Under the pieces are notes generated by a model. It was not told where the DNA came from and made no database searches. It worked only from the letters and a program-made list of their open reading frames with translations. A DNA stretch of 64,000 nucleotides from Candidatus Baltobacteraceae bacterium. GTDB taxonomy: Bacteria; Vulcanimicrobiota; Vulcanimicrobiia; Vulcanimicrobiales; Vulcanimicrobiaceae. This document shows positions 1 through 8,303 of the stretch, one piece after another. The stretch covers positions 22,248 through 86,247 of the forward strand of contig DATJTX010000029.1 of NCBI GenBank assembly GCA_035502855.1, read 5' to 3'. The stretch's first letter is position 1. Every line of letters starts with the position of its first letter. Position numbers and translations under genes: made by a program.

Positions 1-1
1 T

Positions 2-886
2 ACCGAGTTCGTGCTCGAGGATGCGACCTGCACGCTCCACGATCTGCGCGCGCAGCTCGAGCCGCGCGGCGAATCGCTGATCGTGATCGGCGCGCCCCCG
101 ACGATCAAGGTCCACGTGCATACCGATAATCCCGATCGCGTCCAGGAGATTGCCGCAAAAGCGGGCCGTCTCACGCGCGTCAAGGTCGAGGACATGGAGC
201 GTCAGCACCAACTGCTGGTGGTCGACGCGCCCGCGACCGCGCGCTCGATCGTTGCGGTCGTGCCCGGCCCCGGTTTCGAGCGCATCGCTCGCGAATTGGG
301 CGCCGAAGTGGTCGTAAACGGCAATCGCAATCCGAGCGTGCGTGATTTGTTGCTGGCGGTCAACAAGACGCTCGGCAGCGAGGTGTACCTCTTCGCCAAC
401 GACAAGAACGTCGTGCTCGCCGCGAAAGAAGTCGCTGCCATGACCGACAAGCACGTCCACGTTCTCCCGACCCCGGACATCGTCGGAGGCATCGCCGGCC
501 TGTTCGCGATGCGCTCGGGAGGGCAGGCCGTTCCCACCGATGCGGCGATCATGGACGCCGCCGCGCGCGTGCGCAGCGCGATGGTGTTCTATGCGGGGAA
601 AAGCACGACGTTCGGCGGCGTGCGGGTCGAACGCGGCCGGCCGGCCGCCATCGCCGCAGACGTCCTGCTTACGGGGGAGAGTCTGGGAACGGCGGCTTCG
701 GCGGCGTTGGACGCAATGGGGGCGTCCAAAGGAGGGCTGGTGACGCTCTACTACGGCGGCGCACAGCGCGAGAAGGATGCGCAACGCTTGAGCGAAGAGC
801 TAGGAAACGTCTACGCGAAGACCGACGTGGAATATTACTACGGCGGAATGAAAAACGCGGAGTACTGGATTTCACTCGATGAGTAG
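2..886 (+). CDS. fakA: Fatty acid kinase catalytic subunit FakA, C-terminal part (5' end outside window)
   Basis: The reading frame is already open at the window edge, so the N-terminal DhaL/DAK2 kinase domain lies upstream. The visible part has the KVHVHTDNP motif typical of the central FakA/YloV domain, followed by the C-terminal DegV-like domain that ends YYGGMKNAEYW. FakA phosphorylates fatty acids held by FakB (DegV) proteins, and the acyl phosphate feeds PlsX and phospholipid synthesis. The neighbours agree: plsX overlaps the end of this gene by 8 bp, and two DegV genes follow. The assignment rests on motifs plus context; the kinase active site cannot be checked here. Confidence 0.88.
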   Translation, partial: TEFVLEDATCTLHDLRAQLEPRGESLIVIGAPPTIKVHVHTDNPDRVQEIAAKAGRLTRVKVEDMERQHQLLVVDAPATARSIVAVVPGPGFERIARELGAEVVVNGNRNPSVRDLLLAVNKTLGSEVYLFANDKNVVLAAKEVAAMTDKHVHVLPTPDIVGGIAGLFAMRSGGQAVPTDAAIMDAAARVRSAMVFYAGKSTTFGGVRVERGRPAAIAADVLLTGESLGTAASAALDAMGASKGGLVTLYYGGAQREKDAQRLSEELGNVYAKTDVEYYYGGMKNAEYWISLDE

Positions 887-1910
887 CCCACGCATTGCGA
901 TCGACGCCATGGGCGGCGATCACGCGCCGGAAGAGATCGTCGCCGGCGCGATTCTGGCGGCCAACGAATATCCGAATGCCACGCTCACGCTCTATGGCGA
1001 TGAGCCGCGCGTTCGCGTGCTCTTGCGCGGCAAAGGCGCCGAGCGTATCGCGGTCGTGCACTCGCCCGAAGCGGTGCCGATGGATCAGCACGCATCGCAC
1101 GCCTTGCGGGCCGCCGACCGCACTTCGCTCGGCATGGCCGTCACTGCGGTGAAAGCCGGTGACGCAGACGCGGTCGTCTCGGCCGGCAACACCGGTGCGT
1201 TTCTGGCAATCGCGTTGGTCAAACTACGGCAGATCGAGGGCGTCGCGCGTCCGGCGATCGCGACCGTATGGCCGGGACTGCGCGGCGACTTCGTGCTGCT
1301 CGACTGCGGCGCCAACGTCGATTGCCGTCCGGCCTGGCTCGAACAGTTCGGTATCATGGGTTCGGCGTACGCGACCGCCGTGCTGGGCATCGAGCGGCCG
1401 CGGGTCGCGATTCTTTCGATCGGAGAAGAGCGCACCAAGGGCAACGCGCAAGTGCTCGAGGCAGCCGAGCTGCTCGATCGCGCACCGGTGCACTTCATCG
1501 GCAACATCGAGGGCCGCGACATCTTCAATAATGCCGCCGACGTGGTCGTCGCCGATGGTTTCGTCGGCAACGTCGTGCTCAAAACCGGCGAAGGAATGGT
1601 CTCGGCGTTCGGGACCGTCATCAAAGACACGCTTCTGGGCGGAAGCCTCATCACCAAGCTCGGCACGCTGCTGCTCGCGCCCGCGCTGCGCGGTTTGCGG
1701 CGAAAGTTCGACTACGAGACGTATGGCGGCGGCCCGTTCCTCGGTCTGCGCGGCAACTGCATCGTGACCCACGGGCGCGTTTCACGTCGCGGGGTCAAAG
1801 GCGCGATTGCGACCGCGATCGCCGAGGTCGAACACGACGTGGTCGGCTGCATCGGCGAGATGGTGACGCCGCATCTCACGCGGGAAACCTCTTCGGCGGA
1901 AAGCGCCTAA
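879..1910 (+). CDS. plsX: Phosphate acyltransferase PlsX
   Basis: This 343-residue protein matches PlsX in length and motifs: DAMGGDHAP near residue 9, SAGNTGA around residue 100 and GFVGNVVLKTGEG in the C-terminal half. PlsX interconverts acyl-ACP and acyl phosphate at the membrane face, giving the donor for the glycerol-3-phosphate acyltransferase PlsY. It starts with ATG inside the last codons of fakA (8-bp overlap) and ends directly before the TTG start of the next gene, so translational coupling is likely. No fapR or fabD is seen beside it. Confidence 0.95.
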   Translation: MSSPRIAIDAMGGDHAPEEIVAGAILAANEYPNATLTLYGDEPRVRVLLRGKGAERIAVVHSPEAVPMDQHASHALRAADRTSLGMAVTAVKAGDADAVVSAGNTGAFLAIALVKLRQIEGVARPAIATVWPGLRGDFVLLDCGANVDCRPAWLEQFGIMGSAYATAVLGIERPRVAILSIGEERTKGNAQVLEAAELLDRAPVHFIGNIEGRDIFNNAADVVVADGFVGNVVLKTGEGMVSAFGTVIKDTLLGGSLITKLGTLLLAPALRGLRRKFDYETYGGGPFLGLRGNCIVTHGRVSRRGVKGAIATAIAEVEHDVVGCIGEMVTPHLTRETSSAESA

Positions 1911-2765
1911 TTGGGCATAGCCCTCGTCACCGACAGCACTTCGGATATCGAGCCGCAGCGCGCGGCTACTCTCGGCATCACGGTCGTTCCTCTCTTCGTC
2001 GTCTTCGGCGATCGCAGCTATCGCGATTATCTCGATTTGAGCCGCCCGCAATTCTACGCGATGCTGGCGAACGAGAAAACGCTGCCGACGACCTCGCAGC
2101 CCACCGCGAGGATGTTCGAGGACGCGTTTCGACCGTTGGTGGAGGCCGGGCGTGAGATTCTCTGCATTACGATCTCCTCGCATCTCTCGGGGACGATCAA
2201 CGCGGCGCGCGCCGCGGCGAATGAGTTTCCTGGTGCCAAGATCGAGATCTATGATTCGCAAAGCGCGGCCGGCGGGTTGGGCATGATGGTGCAGCGGGCC
2301 CTTGAGATCGTTAACTCTGCCGGAAGTTGGAGCGATGTGCTTGCCGCGCTCGATCACGAACGCGCCACCCAGCGGCTCTATGCATGCCTCTCCGATCTTT
2401 CACATCTCCAGCGTACCGGCCGGATCGGTCGCGCCCAGGCGGCGCTCGGAACCCTGATGAAGATCGTACCGGTCATCGGGCTCAAGGATGGGCACGTGGT
2501 GCCCGAGGCGCAGGTCCGGACCTTTGCGCGTGCACAGGCTGCGATGCTCGACCTCTCGCTCGCGGCGGTCAGCGACGTTTCCAAAGCGCGCTTCTTGGTG
2601 ATGCACACCAACGCGCCGGATTTGGCGCGCGGCGCGAAGGAGCAGTTACGCGCGCGGTTGGGCGATGAGCAGCCGCGGATGCTGGATATTCTCGAGGCAG
2701 GGCCGGTGATCGCGGTGCACGGCGGGCCAGGCGCAGTTGGCGTTTTCGTGGCGCAGGACGTATAG
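1911..2765 (+). CDS. DegV family fatty-acid-binding protein (FakB-like), copy 1
   Basis: This 284-residue DegV protein begins with TTG immediately after the plsX stop. It carries the family hallmarks TDSTSD (about residues 7-12), the PTTSQPT lid region near 60, and ISSHLSGTINAA, whose Ser contacts the fatty-acid carboxylate. FakB proteins hold a fatty acid while FakA phosphorylates it and hand the acyl phosphate to PlsX. Position between plsX and a second DegV gene supports that role. The chain specificity of this copy cannot be told from sequence. Confidence 0.88.
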   Translation: MGIALVTDSTSDIEPQRAATLGITVVPLFVVFGDRSYRDYLDLSRPQFYAMLANEKTLPTTSQPTARMFEDAFRPLVEAGREILCITISSHLSGTINAARAAANEFPGAKIEIYDSQSAAGGLGMMVQRALEIVNSAGSWSDVLAALDHERATQRLYACLSDLSHLQRTGRIGRAQAALGTLMKIVPVIGLKDGHVVPEAQVRTFARAQAAMLDLSLAAVSDVSKARFLVMHTNAPDLARGAKEQLRARLGDEQPRMLDILEAGPVIAVHGGPGAVGVFVAQDV

Positions 2766-2779
2766 AAAGGAAGCAGCGC

Positions 2780-3625
2780 ATGGCCGTTACGATCATCACC
2801 GATAGCGGAAGCGATCTCTCGATTCCCGAGGCGGCGCGATTGGGCATCGGGCTGGTACCCGTCTGGATCCTCTTCGGCGAGGAACGGTTCCGCGACGGGA
2901 TCGACATCGATCGAGCGACCTTCTTCAAGCGACTGCAGAACGGCGAGGCTCCCAAGACCGAGCCCGCCACCGAGGAACAGTTTCGCGAAGCGTTCGCGCG
3001 CGTCGTATCGGCCGGGAACGACGGCGTCATGATTTCGGTCTCATCGGGGATCTCGAAGAGTTACGAACTCGCGACCAACGCGGCCAAGACCTTCGGCGGG
3101 CGTATCCACGTCGTCGATTCGCTCGGGGCGTCGGGATTGGAAACGCTGCTGGCGCTGTACGCCGCCGAGCTCGCGAAGAGCGGCGCCCCGGCAAGCGAGA
3201 TCGCCAAACGCGTCGACCCCCGCGAGGTCAGGCACACGATCTATTTCGGCGTGCCGGACCTGACCATGCTCGGACGCAGCGGCAGGCTTCCCAAGGCGTT
3301 GGTTGCGCTGGGTTCAATGCTCAACGTCAGTCTGATACTCAAGATGAACGATCAGGGCGCCGTCGGCCCGGCCGGTCAGAGTTTCTCCTTTGATAAAGCG
3401 TGCGAGATCATGGTCGAGGCCGTCGTACGCGCCGTCGCGCATTCGCCCAACGCCCGGGTCGCCTTCGGACACGTGCAAGCCGAATCGGGAGCGCAAAACT
3501 TGCGCGGGATGCTCGAAGCCAAGCTCGGCCATCCGCCGGCGCAGGATTTCGTCTACGAAACCTCGCTGACCATCGCCGCCAACGTCGGACCCGGCGCGGT
3601 CGGCATCTCGGCCATCGTGCCCTAG
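2780..3625 (+). CDS. DegV family fatty-acid-binding protein (FakB-like), copy 2
   Basis: A 281-residue paralogue of the preceding gene, with a clear ribosome-binding site (AGAAAGGAAG) just upstream. It keeps TDSGSDLS at the N terminus, the PKTEPAT lid and VSSGISKSYELA in place of the SSHLSGT loop, so its binding pocket differs from copy 1. Bacteria that use FakA usually encode several FakB proteins with different preference for saturated or unsaturated acids. The tandem pair suggests such a division of labour, which is inference. Confidence 0.86.
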   Translation: MAVTIITDSGSDLSIPEAARLGIGLVPVWILFGEERFRDGIDIDRATFFKRLQNGEAPKTEPATEEQFREAFARVVSAGNDGVMISVSSGISKSYELATNAAKTFGGRIHVVDSLGASGLETLLALYAAELAKSGAPASEIAKRVDPREVRHTIYFGVPDLTMLGRSGRLPKALVALGSMLNVSLILKMNDQGAVGPAGQSFSFDKACEIMVEAVVRAVAHSPNARVAFGHVQAESGAQNLRGMLEAKLGHPPAQDFVYETSLTIAANVGPGAVGISAIVP

Positions 3626-3643
3626 CCAGACCCTTTCAAACCG

Positions 3644-4774
3644 ATGCCGCTGGGGATCTACGTCCATCTCCCGTTTTGCCCGTACGTCTGTCCGTACTGT
3701 GACTTCGCGAAGTGGCCGTTTGCGCGCTCGCGCGCCGCGCGCTATCTCGATGCGCTGAACGCAGAGATCGCGGCGCTGCCGGCGCAGCCCGCATCCACGA
3801 TCTTCATCGGCGGCGGCACGCCGAACACGTACCCGCCCGCATCGATCGCGGCGCTGATCGCGACCCTGCGCGAACGCTTCCCTGCGGCCGCGGCGCGGCA
3901 TGAGATTTCGATCGAAATCAATCCCGAGCTCGCTCGAGAGCGCGCGATGGATGAATACACGGCGGCCGGGATCGATCGTATCTCGATTGGAGTGCAATCG
4001 TTCGAACCCCGCGAGATCGCCGTTCTGGGACGCCGTCACACGCGCGCCGACATCGAGCATGCCGTCGAGCAGGCGCGCCGGGCCGGCGCACGTTCGGTTT
4101 CGCTCGATCTGATCTTTGGAGTGCCCGGGCAGAGCGCGCAAAGCTGGGAACGCTCTCTGGACGCCGCGCTGGCGCTGGGCGTCGACCACATTTCGACCTA
4201 TGGCCTCACGGTCGAAGCGGGCACGCCCTACGAGCGCTGGCGGGAAGCGGAGCCCGCCGCGTTTGCCGACGACGAAGCTGAGGCGGAGCTGTACGAAATC
4301 GCCATCACCCGTCTCGAAGCTGCCGGTTACGAGCAGTATGAGATCAGTAATTTCGCGCGCCCCTCGCACCGCTGCGCGCACAATGAAAACTATTGGCGCA
4401 ACGGGGAGTATCTTGGGCTCGGAGTTGGCGCCGCTTCGTATCGCGGCGGCGAGCGCAGTGTCCACACCCGCGACCTGGAGCAGTACATGAGTTCGGCGCT
4501 GGCGGGCCGTCCGATTCCCGGGCAGTCCGAACGCCTCGAGGGTTTGCCGGCGGTCGGCGAGGCGCTGATGCTGGCGCTTCGTACGGCTCAAGGTGTCGCA
4601 CTCGAGGAGTTCAAAGAGCGTTATGGCGTCGACGTTGCGGAGCGTTATGCGCCGGTTATCGCCCGCTACGAGGGCGACGGGCTGCTGGAACGCAGCGGCC
4701 ATGGAATTCGATTGACGAAGCGAGGCCGGTTTCTCGCGAACGACGTCTGCGGAGCGTTTGTGACATTTACGTGA
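3644..4774 (+). CDS. hemW: Radical SAM heme chaperone HemW
   Basis: This 376-residue protein starts MPLGIYVHLPFC and holds the radical-SAM cluster ligands Cys12, Cys16 and Cys19 (CxxxCxxC). It has the GGGTPN motif near residue 56 and the HemW C-terminal domain. HemW was long annotated as an oxygen-independent coproporphyrinogen oxidase, but family work shows a heme-trafficking role. The CPYVCPYCDF loop and the length fit HemW better than HemN. It follows the DegV genes by 18 bp and sits 4 bp before the PIN-TRAM gene. Confidence 0.9.
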   Translation: MPLGIYVHLPFCPYVCPYCDFAKWPFARSRAARYLDALNAEIAALPAQPASTIFIGGGTPNTYPPASIAALIATLRERFPAAAARHEISIEINPELARERAMDEYTAAGIDRISIGVQSFEPREIAVLGRRHTRADIEHAVEQARRAGARSVSLDLIFGVPGQSAQSWERSLDAALALGVDHISTYGLTVEAGTPYERWREAEPAAFADDEAEAELYEIAITRLEAAGYEQYEISNFARPSHRCAHNENYWRNGEYLGLGVGAASYRGGERSVHTRDLEQYMSSALAGRPIPGQSERLEGLPAVGEALMLALRTAQGVALEEFKERYGVDVAERYAPVIARYEGDGLLERSGHGIRLTKRGRFLANDVCGAFVTFT

Positions 4775-4778
4775 GTAC

Positions 4779-5873
4779 GTGACCAGCAATAACCTCTCCA
4801 CGACCGTGTTGCGCACGGTCTTCGCGATCGTGTTCTTCGTAACCGGCTTCCTGCTGGGACGCGAAGTCTATATCAACGTGCTCTCTCTCCACTTCGCGAG
4901 CGAGGCGCTGCAATGGACGCTGCTCATTCTTTCACCGGTCGTCGGTGCGGTCGTCGGCGTGCTTCTCGCCCCGCTCGCGCAATCGTTCTTCGAGAGCGAA
5001 CTCAACCTGGTCGAACGCGCGATCGAGCGTCTCGCTCCGGCCGAACTCGCCGGCGGGGCCGTCGGTCTGTTGATCGGACTCGGAGCCGCGCTGCTGCTCA
5101 AGAGCATTCTCTTCGAATTCATTTCGGTCACCGGGCGCGCGGGCAGCTATATCGCGATCGTGCTGTATCTCATCGTAACGATTTTCTTCGCCTACCTCGG
5201 CGCGCGCGTCGGCGCAAAGACGCATCTGGTCCCGGTGCCCAAAGGGCTGGGCCTGCGCGGCGTAAGCGCGAAGATCATCGACACCTCGGTGATCGTCGAC
5301 GGCCGTATCGTCGAGATCGTACAGAGCGGCTTCCTGGAAGGAACGCTGATCGTCCCGCGCTTCGTGCTGCGCGAACTGCACGCGATCGCCGACTCGGAGG
5401 ATCCGCAGCGCCGCACGCGCGGGCGCCGCGGCCTGGAGGCGCTGGCCCGGCTGCAAGAGCTGCGCGCGATCGAGATCAACGAGCGAGAATACGACGACCT
5501 TCCGATGGGCAACGTCGACGCGAAACTCGTGCGTTTGGCACAAGAACTGCAGGGCCGTCTGCTGACCAACGACTACAATCTGAACCGGGTGGCGCAAGTA
5601 GAAGGCGTGGAGGTTCTCAACATCAATGAACTCGCCAACGCCGTCAAGCCCGTCGTCCTGCCGGGGGAGGAGTTGCACGTTCACGTCATCCGTGAAGGGA
5701 AAGAAGCCCAGCAGGGCGTTGCCTATCTCGACGACGGTACGATGATCGTGATCGAGAACGGCCGCCGCCTCATCGGTTCGAGCGCCGATGTGATCGTTAC
5801 CAGCGTGCTGCAAACGGTCGCGGGCCGCATGATCTTTGCGCGGCCGAAGACGGTAAGCACGGTGACGCGATGA
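4779..5873 (+). CDS. PIN and TRAM domain membrane protein (YacL family)
   Basis: A GTG-initiated protein of 364 residues. The first 140 residues contain about four hydrophobic segments. A PIN ribonuclease-like domain follows, starting IIDTSVIVDGRI (acidic residues DTSVIVD and later NVDAKL and TNDYN), and a TRAM domain (GEELHVHVIREGKEAQQG) closes it. This is the architecture of Bacillus YacL, whose gene also precedes ispD. A membrane-tethered RNase or RNA-binding role is inferred from the domains. It overlaps ispD by 4 bp. Confidence 0.88.
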   Translation: MTSNNLSTTVLRTVFAIVFFVTGFLLGREVYINVLSLHFASEALQWTLLILSPVVGAVVGVLLAPLAQSFFESELNLVERAIERLAPAELAGGAVGLLIGLGAALLLKSILFEFISVTGRAGSYIAIVLYLIVTIFFAYLGARVGAKTHLVPVPKGLGLRGVSAKIIDTSVIVDGRIVEIVQSGFLEGTLIVPRFVLRELHAIADSEDPQRRTRGRRGLEALARLQELRAIEINEREYDDLPMGNVDAKLVRLAQELQGRLLTNDYNLNRVAQVEGVEVLNINELANAVKPVVLPGEELHVHVIREGKEAQQGVAYLDDGTMIVIENGRRLIGSSADVIVTSVLQTVAGRMIFARPKTVSTVTR

Positions 5874-6541
5874 GATGGGGCGCGATCATCGTTGCGGCCG
5901 GGCGCGGAAAGCGTTTCGGCGGACCGAAGCAACTCGTTCCGATTTCCGGCCGTCCGATGCTGGCCTGGTCGCTGGGGACCTTTGCCGCATTGGACGAGAT
6001 CGTTGCGCTCACGATCGTCACCGAGCGCGAGTGGCTCGACCGGGTGAGTGAACTTGCGCAACGCTTCATCCACGGCCGGGACGTGCGCGTGGTGATCGGC
6101 GGGGCGACGCGACAGGCGAGCGTCCGCTGCGGATTGGAAGCGCTCGCTCCAGGCGACGCGGTGCTCGTGCACGACGGTGCGCGTCCGCTCGTCCGAGCCG
6201 GCGACGTGCGCGCAGGTATGCAGGCGGTGCGCCCGGGCCGCGCCGCCGTGCTCGCAACGCCGGTCGTCGACACCATCAAAGCGGTCAACCCCGCGACGAT
6301 GCTCGTTCGGCGCACGCTCGATCGCGACGAGCTGTGGGCCGCGCAGACACCGCAGTTTGCCATGCGCGACGAATTGCTGCGCGCGCACGATGCCGCGATA
6401 GCGCGCGGGTTTGACGCTACCGACGACGTCGCGTTGCTCGAAGCGATCGGTGTAGAGGTTGTCGTGGTACCCGCCAGCGGCGAGAACTTCAAGGTGACGC
6501 ATCCCGGCGACGTCGCGCGCGCGCAGGCCTTGTTATCATGA
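5870..6541 (+). CDS. ispD: 2-C-methyl-D-erythritol 4-phosphate cytidylyltransferase IspD
   Basis: A 223-residue protein with the nucleotide-binding loop VAAGRGKRFGGPKQ at residues 8-21, HDGARPLV in the middle and a TDDVALLE segment. These identify IspD, the third enzyme of the MEP isoprenoid pathway, which makes CDP-methylerythritol from CTP and MEP. It is coupled by ATGA overlaps to the PIN-TRAM gene upstream and ispF downstream. Confidence 0.96.
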   Translation: MRWGAIIVAAGRGKRFGGPKQLVPISGRPMLAWSLGTFAALDEIVALTIVTEREWLDRVSELAQRFIHGRDVRVVIGGATRQASVRCGLEALAPGDAVLVHDGARPLVRAGDVRAGMQAVRPGRAAVLATPVVDTIKAVNPATMLVRRTLDRDELWAAQTPQFAMRDELLRAHDAAIARGFDATDDVALLEAIGVEVVVVPASGENFKVTHPGDVARAQALLS

Positions 6542-7011
6542 CCCGCGTGGGGCACGGGTTCGACGCGCATCGGCTTGTCGCGGGGCGCCGGCTGCTGCTG
6601 GGCGGCATCGACGTGCCGCACGACCGCGGTCCGCTTGGCCATTCCGATGCCGACGTGCTGGCGCACGCCATCGCCGACGCCCTGCTCGGCGCAGCGGCGC
6701 TGGGCGATCTCGGCGGACATTTTCCGGATAGCGACCCGCAATGGAAGGACGCGGACTCGATCGTTTTGCTCGAAGCATGCGCTGCGCGTGTTCGCGAAGC
6801 CGGTTATCGGATCGTGAACCTCGATGCGACCATCGTCGTCGAGCGTCCCAAACTCGCACCCTATATTGGGGCCATGCGCGAACATCTCGCGACGCGGCTG
6901 GGATTGCCGCTCGAATGCGTGAGCGTCAAAGCCAAGACGAGCGAAGGCATGGGCTATACCGGCGACGGCAGCGGAATCGCTGCGTACGCGGTAGCGTCGA
7001 TCGAACGCTGA
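6538..7011 (+). CDS. ispF: 2-C-methyl-D-erythritol 2,4-cyclodiphosphate synthase IspF
   Basis: A 157-residue IspF with the metal site GHGFDAHR at residues 5-12, GHSDADVLAHA (second His/Asp set) and the C-terminal TSEGMGYTG loop. It cyclises CDP-ME 2-phosphate to MEcPP in the MEP pathway. Its start overlaps the ispD stop by 4 bp, and its TGA shares one base with the ATG of the next gene. Confidence 0.96.
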   Translation: MTRVGHGFDAHRLVAGRRLLLGGIDVPHDRGPLGHSDADVLAHAIADALLGAAALGDLGGHFPDSDPQWKDADSIVLLEACAARVREAGYRIVNLDATIVVERPKLAPYIGAMREHLATRLGLPLECVSVKAKTSEGMGYTGDGSGIAAYAVASIER

Positions 7012-7583
7012 TGGAACACGAAGAATTCACACGCGCGCAGCTTTTGACCGCGATGCAGCGCTGGCGTTTTTTGGAAGACCCGGCGCCCGATGCTGCGCTG
7101 CGCTGGATCGATACATTCATCGAGGCGTACGGCAGCCGAATCGAGAGAGTCGACGACGCCTATCCCTACATTGCCGCGCTGCGCGCCGAGGCTTGCGTGA
7201 TCCCGGCGCTCGAACTCGAACGCTTGCGCACCCGCGCGGTGCTCTTTTTTCTCGATTCGGTCGGACAGTACATCGACCATCAGCCGGAGTTGCGCGGTTT
7301 GCCGCTCGCGCACGATATTCCGGCGATCGCCGAAGAATTCGGGCTTCGCGCGGAGGATGCGTTTGCGGCCGTGCGCATGGCGCTCACCGGCGAGAAAGAG
7401 GGCCCGCCGCTGGAGCTGCTTTTCCCGCTGCTGGGTCACGATCGCATGCTGATCCGCATCGGCGCGGTGAATTCGCGGCTGCTGCACGGGCGCGGCCTCG
7501 AGCCGATCAAGTACGGGCCCGATGGAAAGCCATTCGAGACGATCGAATCCAAACGGCCCGGCGAGCCTCCGGCACATGGCTGA
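7011..7583 (+). CDS. Free-standing GluRS-type anticodon-binding domain protein
   Basis: A 190-residue protein starting at an ATG that overlaps the ispF stop by one base. Residues from about 85 onward resemble the C-terminal anticodon-binding domain of glutamyl-tRNA synthetase: a helix-rich stretch, then VRMALTGEKEGPPL and LLGHDRMLIRIGAV, which match the end of GltX. There is no Rossmann catalytic domain, HIGH motif or KMSKS motif. In Firmicutes the full gltX occupies exactly this slot between ispF and cysE. It may be the remnant of gltX reused as a tRNA-binding protein; that is inference. The first 80 residues are not recognised. Confidence 0.6.
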   Translation: MEHEEFTRAQLLTAMQRWRFLEDPAPDAALRWIDTFIEAYGSRIERVDDAYPYIAALRAEACVIPALELERLRTRAVLFFLDSVGQYIDHQPELRGLPLAHDIPAIAEEFGLRAEDAFAAVRMALTGEKEGPPLELLFPLLGHDRMLIRIGAVNSRLLHGRGLEPIKYGPDGKPFETIESKRPGEPPAHG

Positions 7584-7619
7584 ATCCGCCGTATTGACCG
7601 GCAGGTTAGACTAATTGGA

Positions 7620-8303
7620 ATGACCGGTCCGATCCGCACCTTACTCAGCGATCTGCGCGCGCCGCTCGAGCGCGATCCCGCCGCGCGGACGTGGCTCGAC
7701 GTGGTGCTCTCCTATCCGGGCTTCCATGCGCTCACCGCGTACCGCGTCACCCATCGGCTCTGGCGCTGGCGCTGGCTGCTCGTGGCCCGCTGGCTCTCGC
7801 ACGTGGCTCGCTTTCTGACCGGGATCGAAATCCATCCGGCGGCGACGATCGGTCAGCGCGTCTTCATCGACCACGGCATGGGCGTGGTGATCGGCGAGAC
7901 GGCCGAAGTCGGCGACGGATGCACGATCTACCAAGGCGTCACGCTCGGCGGTACGAGCCTCGCCCACACGAAACGGCATCCGACGCTGGGCCGTGGGGTC
8001 GTCGTGGGTGCAAGCGCGGTCGTGCTCGGTGCAATCGTCGTGGGGGATGATGCGCGCATTGGCAGCGGGTCGGTGGTGGTGCGCGACGTTCCCGCCAATG
8101 CGACGGTGGTCGGAATTCCGGCACACGTCGTGGCGCAGGACGGCAAACCGGTGCGCATCGTGCCCGACCGCCCGCAGGTCGAAATGCCCGATCCGAATGC
8201 CGACACCATCAGTCAACTGCAACGCCGGCTGGAACAACTCGAAGCCCGTGTGGCACAGGTCGAACGCGAAGACGGCGAAGAGACCTGGTCGTGGGTCATC
8301 TAA
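7620..8303 (+). CDS. cysE: Serine O-acetyltransferase CysE
   Basis: A 227-residue left-handed beta-helix acetyltransferase. Hexapeptide repeats run from about residue 65 ([11 protein letters not shown]) to 170, with the catalytic HGMGVVIGE segment and [15 protein letters not shown] near the acetyl-CoA site. It makes O-acetylserine for cysteine synthesis. The N-terminal helical part is short, as in Firmicutes and plant-type short SATs. The last residues (from about 195) form a probable coiled coil, [17 protein letters not shown]. It overlaps cysS by 13 bp, linking cysteine synthesis and charging. Confidence 0.94.
   Translation: MTGPIRTLLSDLRAPLERDPAARTWLDVVLSYPGFHALTAYRVTHRLWRWRWLLVARWLSHVARFLTGIEIHPAATIGQRVFIDHGMGVVIGETAEVGDGCTIYQGVTLGGTSLAHTKRHPTLGRGVVVGASAVVLGAIVVGDDARIGSGSVVVRDVPANATVVGIPAHVVAQDGKPVRIVPDRPQVEMPDPNADTISQLQRRLEQLEARVAQVEREDGEETWSWVI

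Noticed and set aside
3314..4816. 500-codon frame antisense to hemW
   Set aside because: Composition is that of a shadow frame, and HemW has complete catalytic motifs on the plus strand.
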